Assembly (NCBI GenBank): GCA_024278275.1
Contig: JAJRTN010000105.1
Span: forward strand, 1 to 32,166
Source of the DNA: Candidatus Hydrogenedentota bacterium
Lineage (GTDB): Bacteria > Hydrogenedentota > Hydrogenedentia > Hydrogenedentales > JAJRTN01
Reading direction: 5' to 3'
Length of the DNA stretch: 32,166 nt
Made by a program: the position numbers and the translations under genes. The notes beneath the pieces are model-generated. The model saw only the letters and a program-made list of their open reading frames with translations, was not told the origin of the DNA and searched no databases. How positions within the stretch are numbered: the stretch's first letter is position 1; every line of letters begins with the position of its first letter. Positions 24,469-32,166 of this stretch are shown here, piece after piece.

Positions 24469-25812
24469 ATGACGGATCAGCCTCTCAAAGCGATACCGTT
24501 CGCGGTGGACACCCCATCGCCGCTGACCGTGGGCGGCGCCCTGCTCGCTCCCATGGATTACCCTACCTTTCGCAACCAGGAGTTGAGCCTCATCGGACTC
24601 AATCTCGTGGTGCTGGGTTTCCTGTTGCTCATCGATTTGAGTTTCTGGCCCTATATGGGCGTGCCGCACGCCATGCTTCCGCCGGTGCTTTTCGCCTTAC
24701 GTTTCGCCGAGCAGTGCGTGGAATGGTGGTTGTTGCGGCGGCGGACGCGGCCCATGGGCTGGCTGCAGGTTCGCCTCTACGCGCATTTGTCGATCTGGAT
24801 CAGTTTCTGTTTCGCCGCCGCGATCAGCCTGACCTCGAACTTTTCCGATGCCCACTACGCGGTGCTCCTGGTTTTGCCGCTTATCGCCGCCGGATTCCGT
24901 TTCAACCTTGCGGGCGTGCTGCTGGCCGTGGGGACCGCGGCGGCCTTGGCCTACATCGAGATCACGGTATACTTTACGCGCAACCCGCCTTTCGACCCCG
25001 AGGAGATTTTTGAAACAACCACCATGCTGCTGGTGTTTGTCGTGGTGGGCGTAATGGTGTGGCTCGTGGCCCGGCGCATGCGTTTCGACGCGCACCAGCT
25101 TCGGAAGGCCCTCGACGAACTGAATAAGACCCAGGAGAAACTGGGGGAAGAGGAGCGCCTGGCCGCCATCGGACGCCTCGCCAGCGCCGTGGCCCATGAG
25201 ATTCGCAACCCGGTGGGCATGATCGCCAGCGCCCTCGAAACGGCCCGCCGCAAGGAAAACGACCAGGCCATACGCCGGGAGTTTTGCGACATCGCGGCCA
25301 AGGAGTCGCGCCGCCTCGAGCGCATTACCACCGATTTCCTCGCGTATGCCCGAAGCAAGCCCCTGGAAGTCGTGACCAGCAGCGTGGAAACCACCCTGCG
25401 CTACGTGGCGAGCCTGGTTTCCCCCAGTCTCGAAGCGCGGGGGCAGCGGCTGGTGCTGCGCGTGGAGGGTCCGGAAGAGGTTCCGCTGGATCCCTTTCAA
25501 ATGCACCAGGCACTGCTGAATCTCATGGTGAACGCCATCCACCACCCCCCCCCCGGAGGGCGCATCATCCTCGGCAGCAAGCCGGCCCGTGGCGGCGTGG
25601 CGTTTTATGTGAGAAATCCCGGTGAACCCGTCGGGCAGCCGGAGGCCATCTTCGAGCCCTTTTTCACCACGCGGGCGCGAGGCACCGGTTTGGGGCTTTC
25701 CATCAGCCGAAAGATAGCGCGGGCCCATGGCGGCGACCTGCGTTTGAGTGAGAACAGGGCCGGGTGTGTCCGGTTCACCTTGACGGTGCCGCTGCACGGA
25801 CGGGAAGGTTGA
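24469..25812 (+). CDS. Membrane sensor histidine kinase
   Basis: A 447-residue kinase. Residues 40-200 form about five or six transmembrane helices (LIGLNLVVLGFLLLIDLSFW through TTMLLVFVVVGVMVWLVA) with little periplasmic sequence, so it probably senses a signal in or at the membrane. A short coiled linker leads to the HisKA domain with phospho-acceptor H243 in AVAHEIRNPVGM. The ATPase domain has the N-box LLNLMVNAIHHPPPGG, a degenerate G1 (VRNPGEPV), the F-box EPFFTTRARG and the G2 box GTGLGLSISRKI. A run of ten C residues (25545-25554) encodes part of the N-box loop. It is followed after 3 nt by its NtrC-type regulator. The upstream spacer of 88 nt holds an inverted repeat. I chose ATG 24469, with a GGCAGG close upstream. 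Confidence 0.92.
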   Translation: MTDQPLKAIPFAVDTPSPLTVGGALLAPMDYPTFRNQELSLIGLNLVVLGFLLLIDLSFWPYMGVPHAMLPPVLFALRFAEQCVEWWLLRRRTRPMGWLQVRLYAHLSIWISFCFAAAISLTSNFSDAHYAVLLVLPLIAAGFRFNLAGVLLAVGTAAALAYIEITVYFTRNPPFDPEEIFETTTMLLVFVVVGVMVWLVARRMRFDAHQLRKALDELNKTQEKLGEEERLAAIGRLASAVAHEIRNPVGMIASALETARRKENDQAIRREFCDIAAKESRRLERITTDFLAYARSKPLEVVTSSVETTLRYVASLVSPSLEARGQRLVLRVEGPEEVPLDPFQMHQALLNLMVNAIHHPPPGGRIILGSKPARGGVAFYVRNPGEPVGQPEAIFEPFFTTRARGTGLGLSISRKIARAHGGDLRLSENRAGCVRFTLTVPLHGREG

Positions 25813-25815
25813 TAC

Positions 25816-27213
25816 ATGGCACGGATTCTCATCGTGGAAGACGAAGAAAGCATGCGCAGGATCCTGTCGGTTCTCCTGCAGGACGACGGGTACGAAGTGG
25901 TGGAGGCGGATTGCCTGGCCGCGGCCCGCGCCCTGCTTCAGGCCGGTGACTTCGATCTGGTCATGACCGACCAGCGCCTGACCGATGGTGAAGGGATCTG
26001 CCTGCTGGAACAATGCCAGGATAGCGAGTCCCCCGTGCCGGTTATCATGCTGACCGCGTACGCCACCGTGGACCTGGCCGTTGAAGTGATGCGCAGGGGA
26101 GCCTTTGATTTCATTTCCAAGCCCTTCGTGCCTGAAACCGTGCTGACCGGCGTGCGCCGCGCGTGCGGGCACGGCAAGTTGCTGCGGGAGAATGAGCGAT
26201 TGAAGCGCGAGGTGCAGCAGGTGGAATACGGCAGTGGCGATCTGCTGGGAAAAAGTGACGCCATGAACGAGGTGCGCGGCCTCATCAAGCGCGCGGCGCC
26301 CACCGATGCCACCGTCCTGATTACGGGCGAAACGGGCACCGGCAAGGAGTTGGTGGCGCGGCTCATTCACGCCAACAGCCGGCGCGCCCGAGAGCCCTTC
26401 ATCGCGGTCAATTGCGCCGCCATGCCGGAGTCACTGCTCGAAAGCCAGCTCTTCGGTCACGAACGGGGCGCTTTCACCGGCGCCGACCGCGCCCGGAAAG
26501 GGCTCTTCGAGGCCGCCCATGGCGGCACCCTTTTCCTCGATGAAGCGGGGGAAATGCCCGCGTCCCTGCAGGCCAAGCTGTTGCGCGTGCTGGTGGATGG
26601 GGAAGTCTTCCGCATTGGCAGCACCACCCCCGTAAAGGTGGACGTGCGCATTCTGGCGGCCACCCATCGCGATCTTCATGCGCGGATGAAAGAAGACCGG
26701 TTCCGGGAAGATTTGTACTACCGCCTCGCCGTCGTGCCCATCCACATTCCGCCGCTTCGGGAACGCCCGGAAGACCTGGCCGACCTGGCCGCTCATTTCG
26801 GCGAACTCGTGGCCTCGGCGCTTGGTGTGCCCCGCCGGGATATCAGCCCCGGGACCATCGAGGCCCTGCGCGGGTACGCTTTCCCGGGGAACGCCCGTGA
26901 ATTGCGCAATATCATCGAGCGCGCTTACATTCTCGCCCGGGGCGAAACCATTCTGCCCGGGGACCTGCCTTTGGATTTGCCATTCTCCCGCGAGACCCTG
27001 CCGGAGGGCGGAGAACCGGACATTTTCCCCGATACCTTGCCCGAAGACATGGACCTGCGCACCTTCCTGGAACAAACCGAGGCCCGCCTGCTGGCCCGTG
27101 CCCTGGAGGAAAACGGGGGCAGGCAAGCCGCCGCGGCCCGTCAACTGGGTATTTCACGCAGCGACATGGCTTACAAGGTGCGGCGTCACGGTTTGCGCGA
27201 CCTGGTTTCCTGA
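25816..27213 (+). CDS. NtrC-type sigma-54-dependent response regulator
   Basis: A 465-residue activator with the three classic parts. The receiver (1-120) has phosphorylation site D52 in [10 protein letters not shown] and conserved K102 (SKPF). The AAA+ domain (about 143-375) has Walker A GETGTGKE (171-178), the sigma-54 contact loop GAFTGA (218-223), Walker [13 protein letters not shown] and the arginine-finger region [10 protein letters not shown]. The C-terminal Fis-type helix-turn-helix is [23 protein letters not shown]. All signature residues are present, so it should activate sigma-54 promoters when phosphorylated by the kinase encoded 3 nt upstream. Likely targets in the window are the sigma-54-like sites at 9659 and 11126; that link is inferred. 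Confidence 0.95.
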   Translation: MARILIVEDEESMRRILSVLLQDDGYEVVEADCLAAARALLQAGDFDLVMTDQRLTDGEGICLLEQCQDSESPVPVIMLTAYATVDLAVEVMRRGAFDFISKPFVPETVLTGVRRACGHGKLLRENERLKREVQQVEYGSGDLLGKSDAMNEVRGLIKRAAPTDATVLITGETGTGKELVARLIHANSRRAREPFIAVNCAAMPESLLESQLFGHERGAFTGADRARKGLFEAAHGGTLFLDEAGEMPASLQAKLLRVLVDGEVFRIGSTTPVKVDVRILAATHRDLHARMKEDRFREDLYYRLAVVPIHIPPLRERPEDLADLAAHFGELVASALGVPRRDISPGTIEALRGYAFPGNARELRNIIERAYILARGETILPGDLPLDLPFSRETLPEGGEPDIFPDTLPEDMDLRTFLEQTEARLLARALEENGGRQAAAARQLGISRSDMAYKVRRHGLRDLVS

Positions 27214-27367
27214 AACCTTGGCACCGTGTTCTGGCCGGGTTCCCCCCCTTTCAAGCCCGGGATGCGCAGCATGAGCGTCGGCGGTTTTGTCGTCTTCCCG
27301 CGGTTTACGGGGCGGAATGGATGGGCCGCCCGTGCTGTTTCCTTTGCGAGGGGGGAAAGGAAGACCC

Positions 27368-29533
27368 GTGAATCGCTTGATGGTTCCATTTTTTCTGATG
27401 GTTACCCCCTTCACCCCGATCCTGGTCCATGGCGCGGAGGAGTCCCCCTTGTCTGACACCCACACGAACCGGCTTATCCATGAGACGAGCCCCTACCTGC
27501 TCCAGCACGCCCATAACCCCGTGGACTGGTTCCCTTGGGGCGGGGAAGCCTTCGAGAAGGCCCGTGCCGAGGACAAACCCATCTTCCTCTCCATCGGGTA
27601 TTCATCCTGTCACTGGTGCCACGTCATGGAGCGGGAATCCTTCGAGAACGAGGAGATCGCGGCCTTTCTCAATGAGCACTTCGTCTCCATCAAGGTGGAC
27701 CGGGAGGAACGGCCCGACCTGGACGACATCTACATGACCGCCGTGACCGCCATGACGGGCCGGGGCGGCTGGCCCATGTCGCTGTTCCTCACGCCCGAAC
27801 GAAAGCCCTTCTACGGGGGCACCTACTTTCCCCCGGGGGACGGCATGGGACGCCCCGGTTTCATGACCGTTCTGCGATCCATCGCCGACGCCTGGGAGAA
27901 CAAGCGGGACGAGGTGGAAAAGGGCGCGGCCGGTCTCGCCGATCATGTTCGGGAGCAGATGAGCGCGGCCGTGCCCGCGAGCGACGTCACGCCGGGACTC
28001 ATCGCCGGGGCCGTGGCCCATTGGCGCGACACTTTCGATGCGAAAGAGGGCGGCTGGGGCGGTGCGCCCAAGTTCCCGTCGAGCGCGACCATCGGCCTCC
28101 TGCTGCGGGAGTACCGGCGTGGTGGCGAGAAGGATCTCCTCCACATGGCCACCCTTACCCTGGACAAGATGGCCATGGGGGGCATGTACGATCACCTGGG
28201 AGGCGGCTTCCACCGCTATTCGACGGATGCCCAATGGCTGGTGCCCCACTTCGAGAAGATGCTCTACGACAACGCCCAGTTGAGCCAGGTCTACCTGGAA
28301 GCCTTTCAACTCACCGGCGCGGCCCGCTATGCCCGCGTGGCGCGGGAAACCCTCGACTACGAGTTGCGGGACATGCGCGATCCCCTCGGCGGCTTTCACT
28401 CCGCGGAGGACGCGGACAGCGAGGGCGAGGAGGGCAGGTTCTATGTCTGGACGGCCGGCGAAATTGAGCAAGTCCTCGGCCGGGAAGACGCGGCCCTTTT
28501 CAACCGCTATTACGCGGTGAAACCCGGTGGGAACTTCTCTTCCCGCGAGGCCTACCACCGGGGCCAAAACATCCTCCACCAGGAGGAAACGCCCGGGGCC
28601 GTGGCCAAGGCGCTGGGCATGACCGTATCGGCGCTGGAAGAGAAAATGGCGCCCCTCCGGGCCACGCTGCTCGAAGCGAGAAGCAAACGCACGCGGCCCG
28701 GGCTGGACGACAAGGTTCTCACCTCGTGTAACGCCCTGCTCATCTCGTCCCTCGCCCAGGCCTCGCGCATCCTGGACGCGCCCCGCTATCGCCAGGCCGC
28801 GGAGGAGGCCGGTCGTTTTATCCGCGAACGCATGATGCGCGACGGCGTGCTCCTGCGCACCCATCGCGCGGGGGAGAGCCGTCTCGAAGGCTACCTTGAC
28901 GACTATGCCTTCACGGTGAACGCCTTCGTGGATCTGTACGAAGCCACCTTCGACCCCGCCTGGCTGCGGGAGGCCGATGTCCTCGCAGGCAAGATGCGTG
29001 ACCGCTTCTGGGACGAAGATAACGGCACCTTCTTCTTCAGCGCCGCCGCGCAGGACGACCTGCTCGTCCGGGCGCGTCCCACCTACGACGGCGCCGAACC
29101 CTCCGGCAATTCCGTGGCCGCCCAGGCCTTGATTCGCCTGGGCAAACTCGTGGGAAACGAGGATTACGACGCCATGGCGCGCCGGGTGCTCGAAGCCAAC
29201 GCGGCGCTCATGGCCCGCGCGCCCCAAGGCTTCCCGCGCATGTTGTGCGCCGTGGACCTCCTGCTCCACCCGCCCAAGGAAATCGCCATCGCGGGGAAGC
29301 GGGGCGACGACGCCGTGTCGGCCTACCTCGACGCGCTCTACACGCGCTTCGTGCCGAACAAGGTGGTGGCCTTCATCGACCCCGCCGAGGGCGCCTCGGA
29401 CCTGCCCCTGCTGGAAGACAAGGCCATGCTGGGCGGCAGGACGACGGTATACATCTGCAAAGACTTCACCTGCGAACGACCCATCACGGATCTCGACCAA
29501 TTCAAGATTCGGCTGGACAAGGCCGCGCGTTGA
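27368..29533 (+). CDS. Exported thioredoxin-like/(alpha/alpha)6-barrel protein of the YyaL/SSP411 (DUF255) family
   Basis: A 721-residue protein. Family hallmarks are [21 protein letters not shown], then [18 protein letters not shown] with the CxxC cysteines C81 and C84, and [13 protein letters not shown]. The rest is an epimerase-like helical barrel with [40 protein letters not shown] and DDYAFTV. The biochemical role of this widespread family is not settled. The GTG at 27368 is chosen because AAGGA lies about 6 nt upstream and a signal-like segment follows ([19 protein letters not shown]), predicting export. Most members I know lack a signal, so location in the periplasm would be notable. 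It is 154 nt after the response regulator and probably transcribed separately. Confidence 0.87.
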   Translation: MNRLMVPFFLMVTPFTPILVHGAEESPLSDTHTNRLIHETSPYLLQHAHNPVDWFPWGGEAFEKARAEDKPIFLSIGYSSCHWCHVMERESFENEEIAAFLNEHFVSIKVDREERPDLDDIYMTAVTAMTGRGGWPMSLFLTPERKPFYGGTYFPPGDGMGRPGFMTVLRSIADAWENKRDEVEKGAAGLADHVREQMSAAVPASDVTPGLIAGAVAHWRDTFDAKEGGWGGAPKFPSSATIGLLLREYRRGGEKDLLHMATLTLDKMAMGGMYDHLGGGFHRYSTDAQWLVPHFEKMLYDNAQLSQVYLEAFQLTGAARYARVARETLDYELRDMRDPLGGFHSAEDADSEGEEGRFYVWTAGEIEQVLGREDAALFNRYYAVKPGGNFSSREAYHRGQNILHQEETPGAVAKALGMTVSALEEKMAPLRATLLEARSKRTRPGLDDKVLTSCNALLISSLAQASRILDAPRYRQAAEEAGRFIRERMMRDGVLLRTHRAGESRLEGYLDDYAFTVNAFVDLYEATFDPAWLREADVLAGKMRDRFWDEDNGTFFFSAAAQDDLLVRARPTYDGAEPSGNSVAAQALIRLGKLVGNEDYDAMARRVLEANAALMARAPQGFPRMLCAVDLLLHPPKEIAIAGKRGDDAVSAYLDALYTRFVPNKVVAFIDPAEGASDLPLLEDKAMLGGRTTVYICKDFTCERPITDLDQFKIRLDKAAR

Positions 29534-29556
29534 CATGACGGCCTTCGGGGGGGGAG

Positions 29557-29576
29557 TAAACGTTAATAAACGTTAA
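29557..29576 (+). repeat. Tandem 10-bp repeat TAAACGTTAA (two copies)
   Basis: Two adjacent copies lie in the convergent intergenic region after the YyaL-family gene, in an AT-rich patch. Each contains the palindrome AACGTT. Function unknown. Confidence 0.6.
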
Positions 29577-29586
29577 CAGAATAAAT

Positions 29587-29599
29587 GGTTACTGTCCCC
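29587..29599 (-). repeat. 13-bp element related in inverted orientation to one beside the transposase
   Basis: GGTTACTGTCCCC here is the reverse complement, with one difference, of GGGGACAGCAACC at 31397-31409. The two copies face each other and flank the PQQ-repeat lipoprotein gene. Both sit in short AT-rich patches. This may be the trace of a REP-type or insertion-element end. Confidence 0.5.
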
Positions 29600-29688
29600 A
29601 GTTTTCCCAGTTTTCTAATCCACTCATCCGGAACCGTGCCTTTTGTCACGGCGAGGAGTCATGAACAATCAACTCCCTTTGGGCTACC

Positions 29689-31041
29689 CTACGCCTTGAT
29701 GCAGTAGAGAAACTTGTCCGACCGCAGCAGGATCCGGTTGTCCGTGACCACCGGGCTGGCATTGAAAAGGCTGCCGTCTCGTAGTTCGTTGACGCTCAGG
29801 ATTTCGAACTCGGGCTTGGCGGCCAGCACGAACATCCGGCCGGAACGGTTCAGGTAATACAGCCGCCCGTCCGCTAGGACTGGTGAAGCATAGAACTGCC
29901 CGCCCCGATCCAGGCGCTCCTCGTAGACCAACTCACCCGTGTCGATTCGGGCACAGTAGGCCATGCCCCGGCTGTCGTGCGTCCAGTACAAATGGCCGTC
30001 GAGGTAAACCGGCGACGTGACGTTGGAGCCGGTATTGCGCGTCCACAGACGATGTGTCGCCGTGACATCTCCCCGGCCACCCGCCCGAACGGCCAGCGCG
30101 GCGGTTCCCGACCGGCCGCCCAGGAAGTATACGACGCCATCCGCGGCCACGGCGCTGGGAACCATGTACCAGGTGATGTCCGTATTGCAGGACCAAAGGG
30201 GCTTGCCCGACTCGGGATCGAAGGCAAGCACCTTGCCGTAGGTTGCCACCACAAGTTCTTCATCGCCCGATTTCGTTGTCACGACGAGCGGCGTGTTCCA
30301 GGCTTCCGTGATCCCCCCGGCGCGCCATTTCTCCGCGCCCGTGCGCCGGTCGAGCGCCACGAGCGACTCGTTTTCCACGCTGGCGTTGATGAAAACCATG
30401 TCTTCGTGCAAAACCGGTGACGCGGCCGTTCCCCAACTGTTCGTGTTGGAACCGACATCCGCCCGCCAGAGTTGCTTGCCTTGATGATCGTAGGCAAAAA
30501 CACCGGATTTTCCATGGAACACGTAGACGCGCTCGGAATCGGCGACCGGCGTACTCGCGGCATAACCGTGGTCACGGATACGCTTTTCTTCGGGCAGCCT
30601 CGCCTTCACCGGCTTGTCCCAAAGAATCGCACCATCCTCTCGCTGCAGGCAGACCAGGTGCCTCTTCAGGTCGTCGAGACGGCCCCCCGGCTCGCCGGGA
30701 ACATAATAGCCGGTGTAGCACGTCAGGTAGATGCGGTCCCCATAAACTATCGGACTGGAAGAACCCGCGCCGGGCAGCGGCACCTTCCACGCCAAGTTCT
30801 CCCCCTCGCTCCATGTCAGGGGCAACCCGCGGGCATGGCTAACGCCCATGCCGCCCGGTCCCCGAAAACGCGGCCAGTCGCCGTTTGCATCAATGGCACC
30901 CGCTTGTGACGCCGGGCCTGGCTGTCGTGAAGTCTCGCCCCGGACGGTCTCTCCACCATCAGGCTGCGCCGAACAAGCCGTGTTGATGAACACGCTCGAC
31001 AAAATCGTGACCGTGGCAATCCATCTTCCGAATCGGGCCAT
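29689..31041 (-). CDS. PQQ-repeat beta-propeller lipoprotein
   Basis: A 450-residue protein of the PQQ-like beta-propeller type common in Planctomycetota and neighbours. The N-terminus is a lipoprotein signal (WIATVTILSSVFINTAC, C23). DWPRFRGPGGMGVS and ENLAWKVPLPGAGSSSPIV follow, the usual opening of this group. Blades repeat A-G-W-like motifs: REDGAILWDKPV, HQGKQLWRADVG, RRTGAEKWRAGG, PESGKPLWSCNTD and DTGELVYEERL. Such proteins are often assembly or sensor scaffolds; no enzyme activity can be assigned, and PQQ binding is not implied. AGGAGA lies 6 nt before the ATG. A good promoter is visible at 31150-31178. It converges with the YyaL-family gene and is flanked by inverted 13-bp elements. 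Confidence 0.87.
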   Translation of the reverse strand: MARFGRWIATVTILSSVFINTACSAQPDGGETVRGETSRQPGPASQAGAIDANGDWPRFRGPGGMGVSHARGLPLTWSEGENLAWKVPLPGAGSSSPIVYGDRIYLTCYTGYYVPGEPGGRLDDLKRHLVCLQREDGAILWDKPVKARLPEEKRIRDHGYAASTPVADSERVYVFHGKSGVFAYDHQGKQLWRADVGSNTNSWGTAASPVLHEDMVFINASVENESLVALDRRTGAEKWRAGGITEAWNTPLVVTTKSGDEELVVATYGKVLAFDPESGKPLWSCNTDITWYMVPSAVAADGVVYFLGGRSGTAALAVRAGGRGDVTATHRLWTRNTGSNVTSPVYLDGHLYWTHDSRGMAYCARIDTGELVYEERLDRGGQFYASPVLADGRLYYLNRSGRMFVLAAKPEFEILSVNELRDGSLFNASPVVTDNRILLRSDKFLYCIKA

Positions 31042-31149
31042 TGAGCGTCTCCTGGTCCATGCACAGCCGGAACGCCTTCACGTCACTGATCACTTTTTTC
31101 ACGGGGAGGCATTGTGCCGCCTCCCGTCCATGAGGCGGACTGAGATCGT

Positions 31150-31178
31150 ATGCTATCGTATATATCTATGGGGGTCAA
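31150..31178 (-). promoter_or_regulatory. Sigma-70-type promoter for the PQQ-repeat lipoprotein gene
   Basis: On the minus strand TTGACC (31178-31173) and TAGCAT (31155-31150) are exactly 17 nt apart, giving 5 of 6 and 4 of 6 matches. The spacer is AT-rich. The transcript would start near 31143, leaving a leader of about 100 nt that contains a GGAGGC...GCCTCC inverted repeat (31101-31120 region) and the strong AGGAGA site. Confidence 0.5.
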
Positions 31179-31234
31179 GACTTTTTATCTTGAATGCCCC
31201 TTGGAGGTGCCATTTGCGAAAAGGTGATTTTTCT

Positions 31235-31341
31235 CGTTCCCATGCTCCGCGTGGGATCGCTGGTCTCGACCGTCCTCGGTCGAATCGTCCCATGTGTTAC
31301 GTAGACCGCCCCCATGACGAGATGCCGCCGGGGACGGCGGC
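31235..31341. repeat. Cluster of three REP-like hairpins
   Basis: Three GC-rich hairpins with short loops lie in a row: TCCCATGC-tcc-GCGTGGGA (31238-31256, one G-T pair), TCGACCG-tcct-CGGTCGA (31266-31283) and GCCGCCG-ggga-CGGCGGC (31324-31341). The first resembles the gttcccacgctccgcgtgggaac hairpins widely seen as REP sequences. They lie just downstream of the REP-associated transposase remnant, as expected for its target sequences. They also fill the gene-free stretch between the transposase and the lipoprotein promoter. Confidence 0.6.
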
Positions 31342-31370
31342 TTTATGCATTCCCACGGGGGACCGTGAAT

Positions 31371-31400
31371 ATAATTGGGTATAATTGGGTATAATTGGGG
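31371..31400 (+). repeat. Three tandem copies of ATAATTGGGT
   Basis: The 10-mer is repeated exactly twice and a third time with a final g, then runs into GGGGACAGCAACC. It abuts the 3' end of the transposase remnant by 13 nt. It may be the element's end or a slippage product. Confidence 0.8.
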
Positions 31401-31413
31401 ACAGCAACCTATT

Positions 31414-32016
31414 TTAGTGACCCTCTTGGGCATGAGGTGTCTTGTTTGTCCGAAGTCTTCTCTTGATCTTGTCTTTGCTCCCCTTTGGGCGGCCTTTGGG
31501 TAAGGCACGGACACGTCGGCCAAGTAGCGTCTCGACTTTGCTCAGGAAGGTATCGTCTCCCAAGGGGCGCCCGGTCCTGGTGTGAAGGCGCAGGCATTCA
31601 ATTGCGCGGTCGGACTGCGCTATCGCCCGCAGCGTCGCTTTCCATTCTTCCGCGGACACGCCCGCCAACCAGTCGGTCAACACCAGCAGCCCGGATGGGT
31701 CCCCCGCCTCACCGCAATGAGCGCCCGCGCTCGACCATGCGTAGTCCCATGCGGATTTCACCATCCCCGCCCGAGCGGGATTCAGTTCCACGTAGGCTGC
31801 GGCGTTATGCGCGTGGGCCTCATCCAACGGGCACGAGTAGAATCGGTTCTGCCAGAAATGGCCCAGCCGTCCATGCAGACGATGGACATACTGGGCGTAC
31901 ATCAGATGCGTTCGTCCGAGGGCCTTCGAGAGTGACTGCTTGGTCTCAGGCGTCACGACCAGATGAACGTGATTCGTCATCAGGCAAAAGGCCGAAACCG
32001 CCAACCCGTAGCGCAC
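31414..32016 (-). pseudogene. REP-associated tyrosine transposase (Y1/IS200-like), 5'-truncated
   Basis: The reading frame encodes about 200 residues of a RAYT-type single-strand transposase. The HUH motif is present in AFCLMTNHVHLVVTP and the catalytic-tyrosine motif in AAYVELNPARAGMV, followed by WSSAG. The C-terminus has the basic GRPKGSKDKIKRR tail. The normal first ~45 residues, with the YHVxxRG strand, are missing. The frame opens only at a stop at 32053-32055, and family-like sequence ends near 32028, so the first GTG (32016) lies inside the conserved fold. The Y1 fold needs the missing strand, so activity is unlikely. The break coincides with an inverted repeat at 32029-32068, suggesting an insertion or deletion there. 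REP-like hairpins lie downstream. Confidence 0.8.
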
Positions 32017-32028
32017 CGCGCTCTGCCT

Positions 32029-32068
32029 CAGAGGGTGTTTGCAAAGTGTAGTTTAGGCTAACCCTCTG
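32029..32068. repeat. Inverted repeat at the transposase break point
   Basis: CAGAGGGT (32029-32036) and ACCCTCTG (32061-32068) are perfect inverted arms around a 24-nt spacer. The left arm starts exactly where similarity to the transposase family ends, so this may be a scar or the end of another element. Confidence 0.55.
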
Positions 32069-32096
32069 CCGCAAGAGACTGCCACCCCTTTCATCT

Positions 32097-32119
32097 GCCC
32101 GGCTTTGCCGGGCTTTCTT
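32097..32119 (+). terminator. Terminator-like hairpin on the plus strand
   Basis: GCCCGGC-TTT-GCCGGGC forms a 7-bp stem with a 3-nt loop, followed by TTTCTTCTT. No plus-strand gene precedes it nearby, so it may have come in with foreign DNA or may serve to shield the region downstream of the window. Confidence 0.55.
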
Positions 32120-32127
32120 CTTGACTT

Positions 32128-32162
32128 TTAAGTATAGCGTATATAACATATGCTATACTTAA
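32128..32162. promoter_or_regulatory. 11-bp inverted repeat in an AT-rich patch, possible operator/promoter
   Basis: TTAAGTATAGC (32128-32138) and GCTATACTTAA (32152-32162) are perfect inverted arms around a 13-nt AT-rich spacer. TATACT-like -10 sequences occur on both strands. It probably controls a gene beyond the right edge or belongs to an element end; the context is cut off. Confidence 0.4.
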
Positions 32163-32166
32163 TGCG

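Noticed and set aside
27602-29536. 644-codon antisense open frame opposite the YyaL-family gene
   Set aside because: The sense strand carries clear family motifs over the full length; the antisense product is a compositional shadow.
31371-31400. Triple 10-mer considered as a CRISPR remnant
   Set aside because: The units are contiguous with no spacers and are far too short.

Overview
The window looks like part of a high-GC, Gram-negative-type bacterial chromosome with large intergenic regions. Several traits point to the Planctomycetota/Lentisphaerota/Hydrogenedentota neighbourhood, with Candidatus Hydrogenedentota as the best guess: a prepilin-like protein ending in a DGHV motif, a PEP-CTERM protein, a lipoprotein with PQQ-type propeller repeats, large modular surface proteins, and a long Gly-Glu linker before a C-terminal membrane anchor. 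This assignment comes from protein style; no phylogeny was run. Neither the 23S fragment nor any single protein settles it.

Layout. 1-1324: the 3' third of a 23S rRNA gene, a 5S rRNA gene and a strong UUCG-loop terminator. 1348-2439 (minus): a secreted GH43-like glycosidase. 2727-5047 (plus): an ECF sigma factor, a one-span membrane protein that is probably its regulator, and a prepilin-like protein in one tight run. 5254-9102 (minus): mannitol-1-phosphate dehydrogenase, a YfhO-like membrane protein and a small cupin, 5-7 nt apart. 9103-11448: long non-coding stretches around a PEP-CTERM protein, with two good sigma-54 promoter candidates. 11449-17695: two paralogous secreted proteins made of 7 and 8 copies of a carboxypeptidase-regulatory-like beta-sandwich module.

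17835-27213 is the most interesting part. A transglutaminase-like domain fused to seven transmembrane helices is followed by an ATP-grasp ligase of the RimK-related/alpha-L-glutamate-ligase-like type, a large TPR lipoprotein, an exported beta-propeller protein with a distinctive C-terminal domain, a membrane histidine kinase, and an NtrC-type sigma-54 activator. Gene spacing (ATGA overlap, 10-16 nt and 3 nt gaps, 88 nt before the kinase) suggests one transcription unit or two linked ones. The ATP-grasp/7TM-transglutaminase pair is a known but poorly understood association. Its combination here with TPR, propeller and two-component genes, beside two giant repeat proteins, suggests an envelope system that modifies or assembles surface polymers or proteins.

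27368-29533: an exported thioredoxin-fold/(alpha/alpha)6 protein of the YyaL/SSP411 family. 29689-31041 (minus): the PQQ-repeat lipoprotein. 31200-32166: a decayed mobile-element zone with REP-like hairpins, a triple 10-bp repeat, a 5'-truncated REP-associated tyrosine transposase and two inverted repeats at the right edge.

How the parts may work together (inference): the NtrC-type regulator could drive the sigma-54 promoters at 9659 and 11126, coupling the kinase/ligase locus to production of the PEP-CTERM protein and the repeat proteins. No exosortase, sortase or retropepsin-like zinc protease partner gene is visible in this window.
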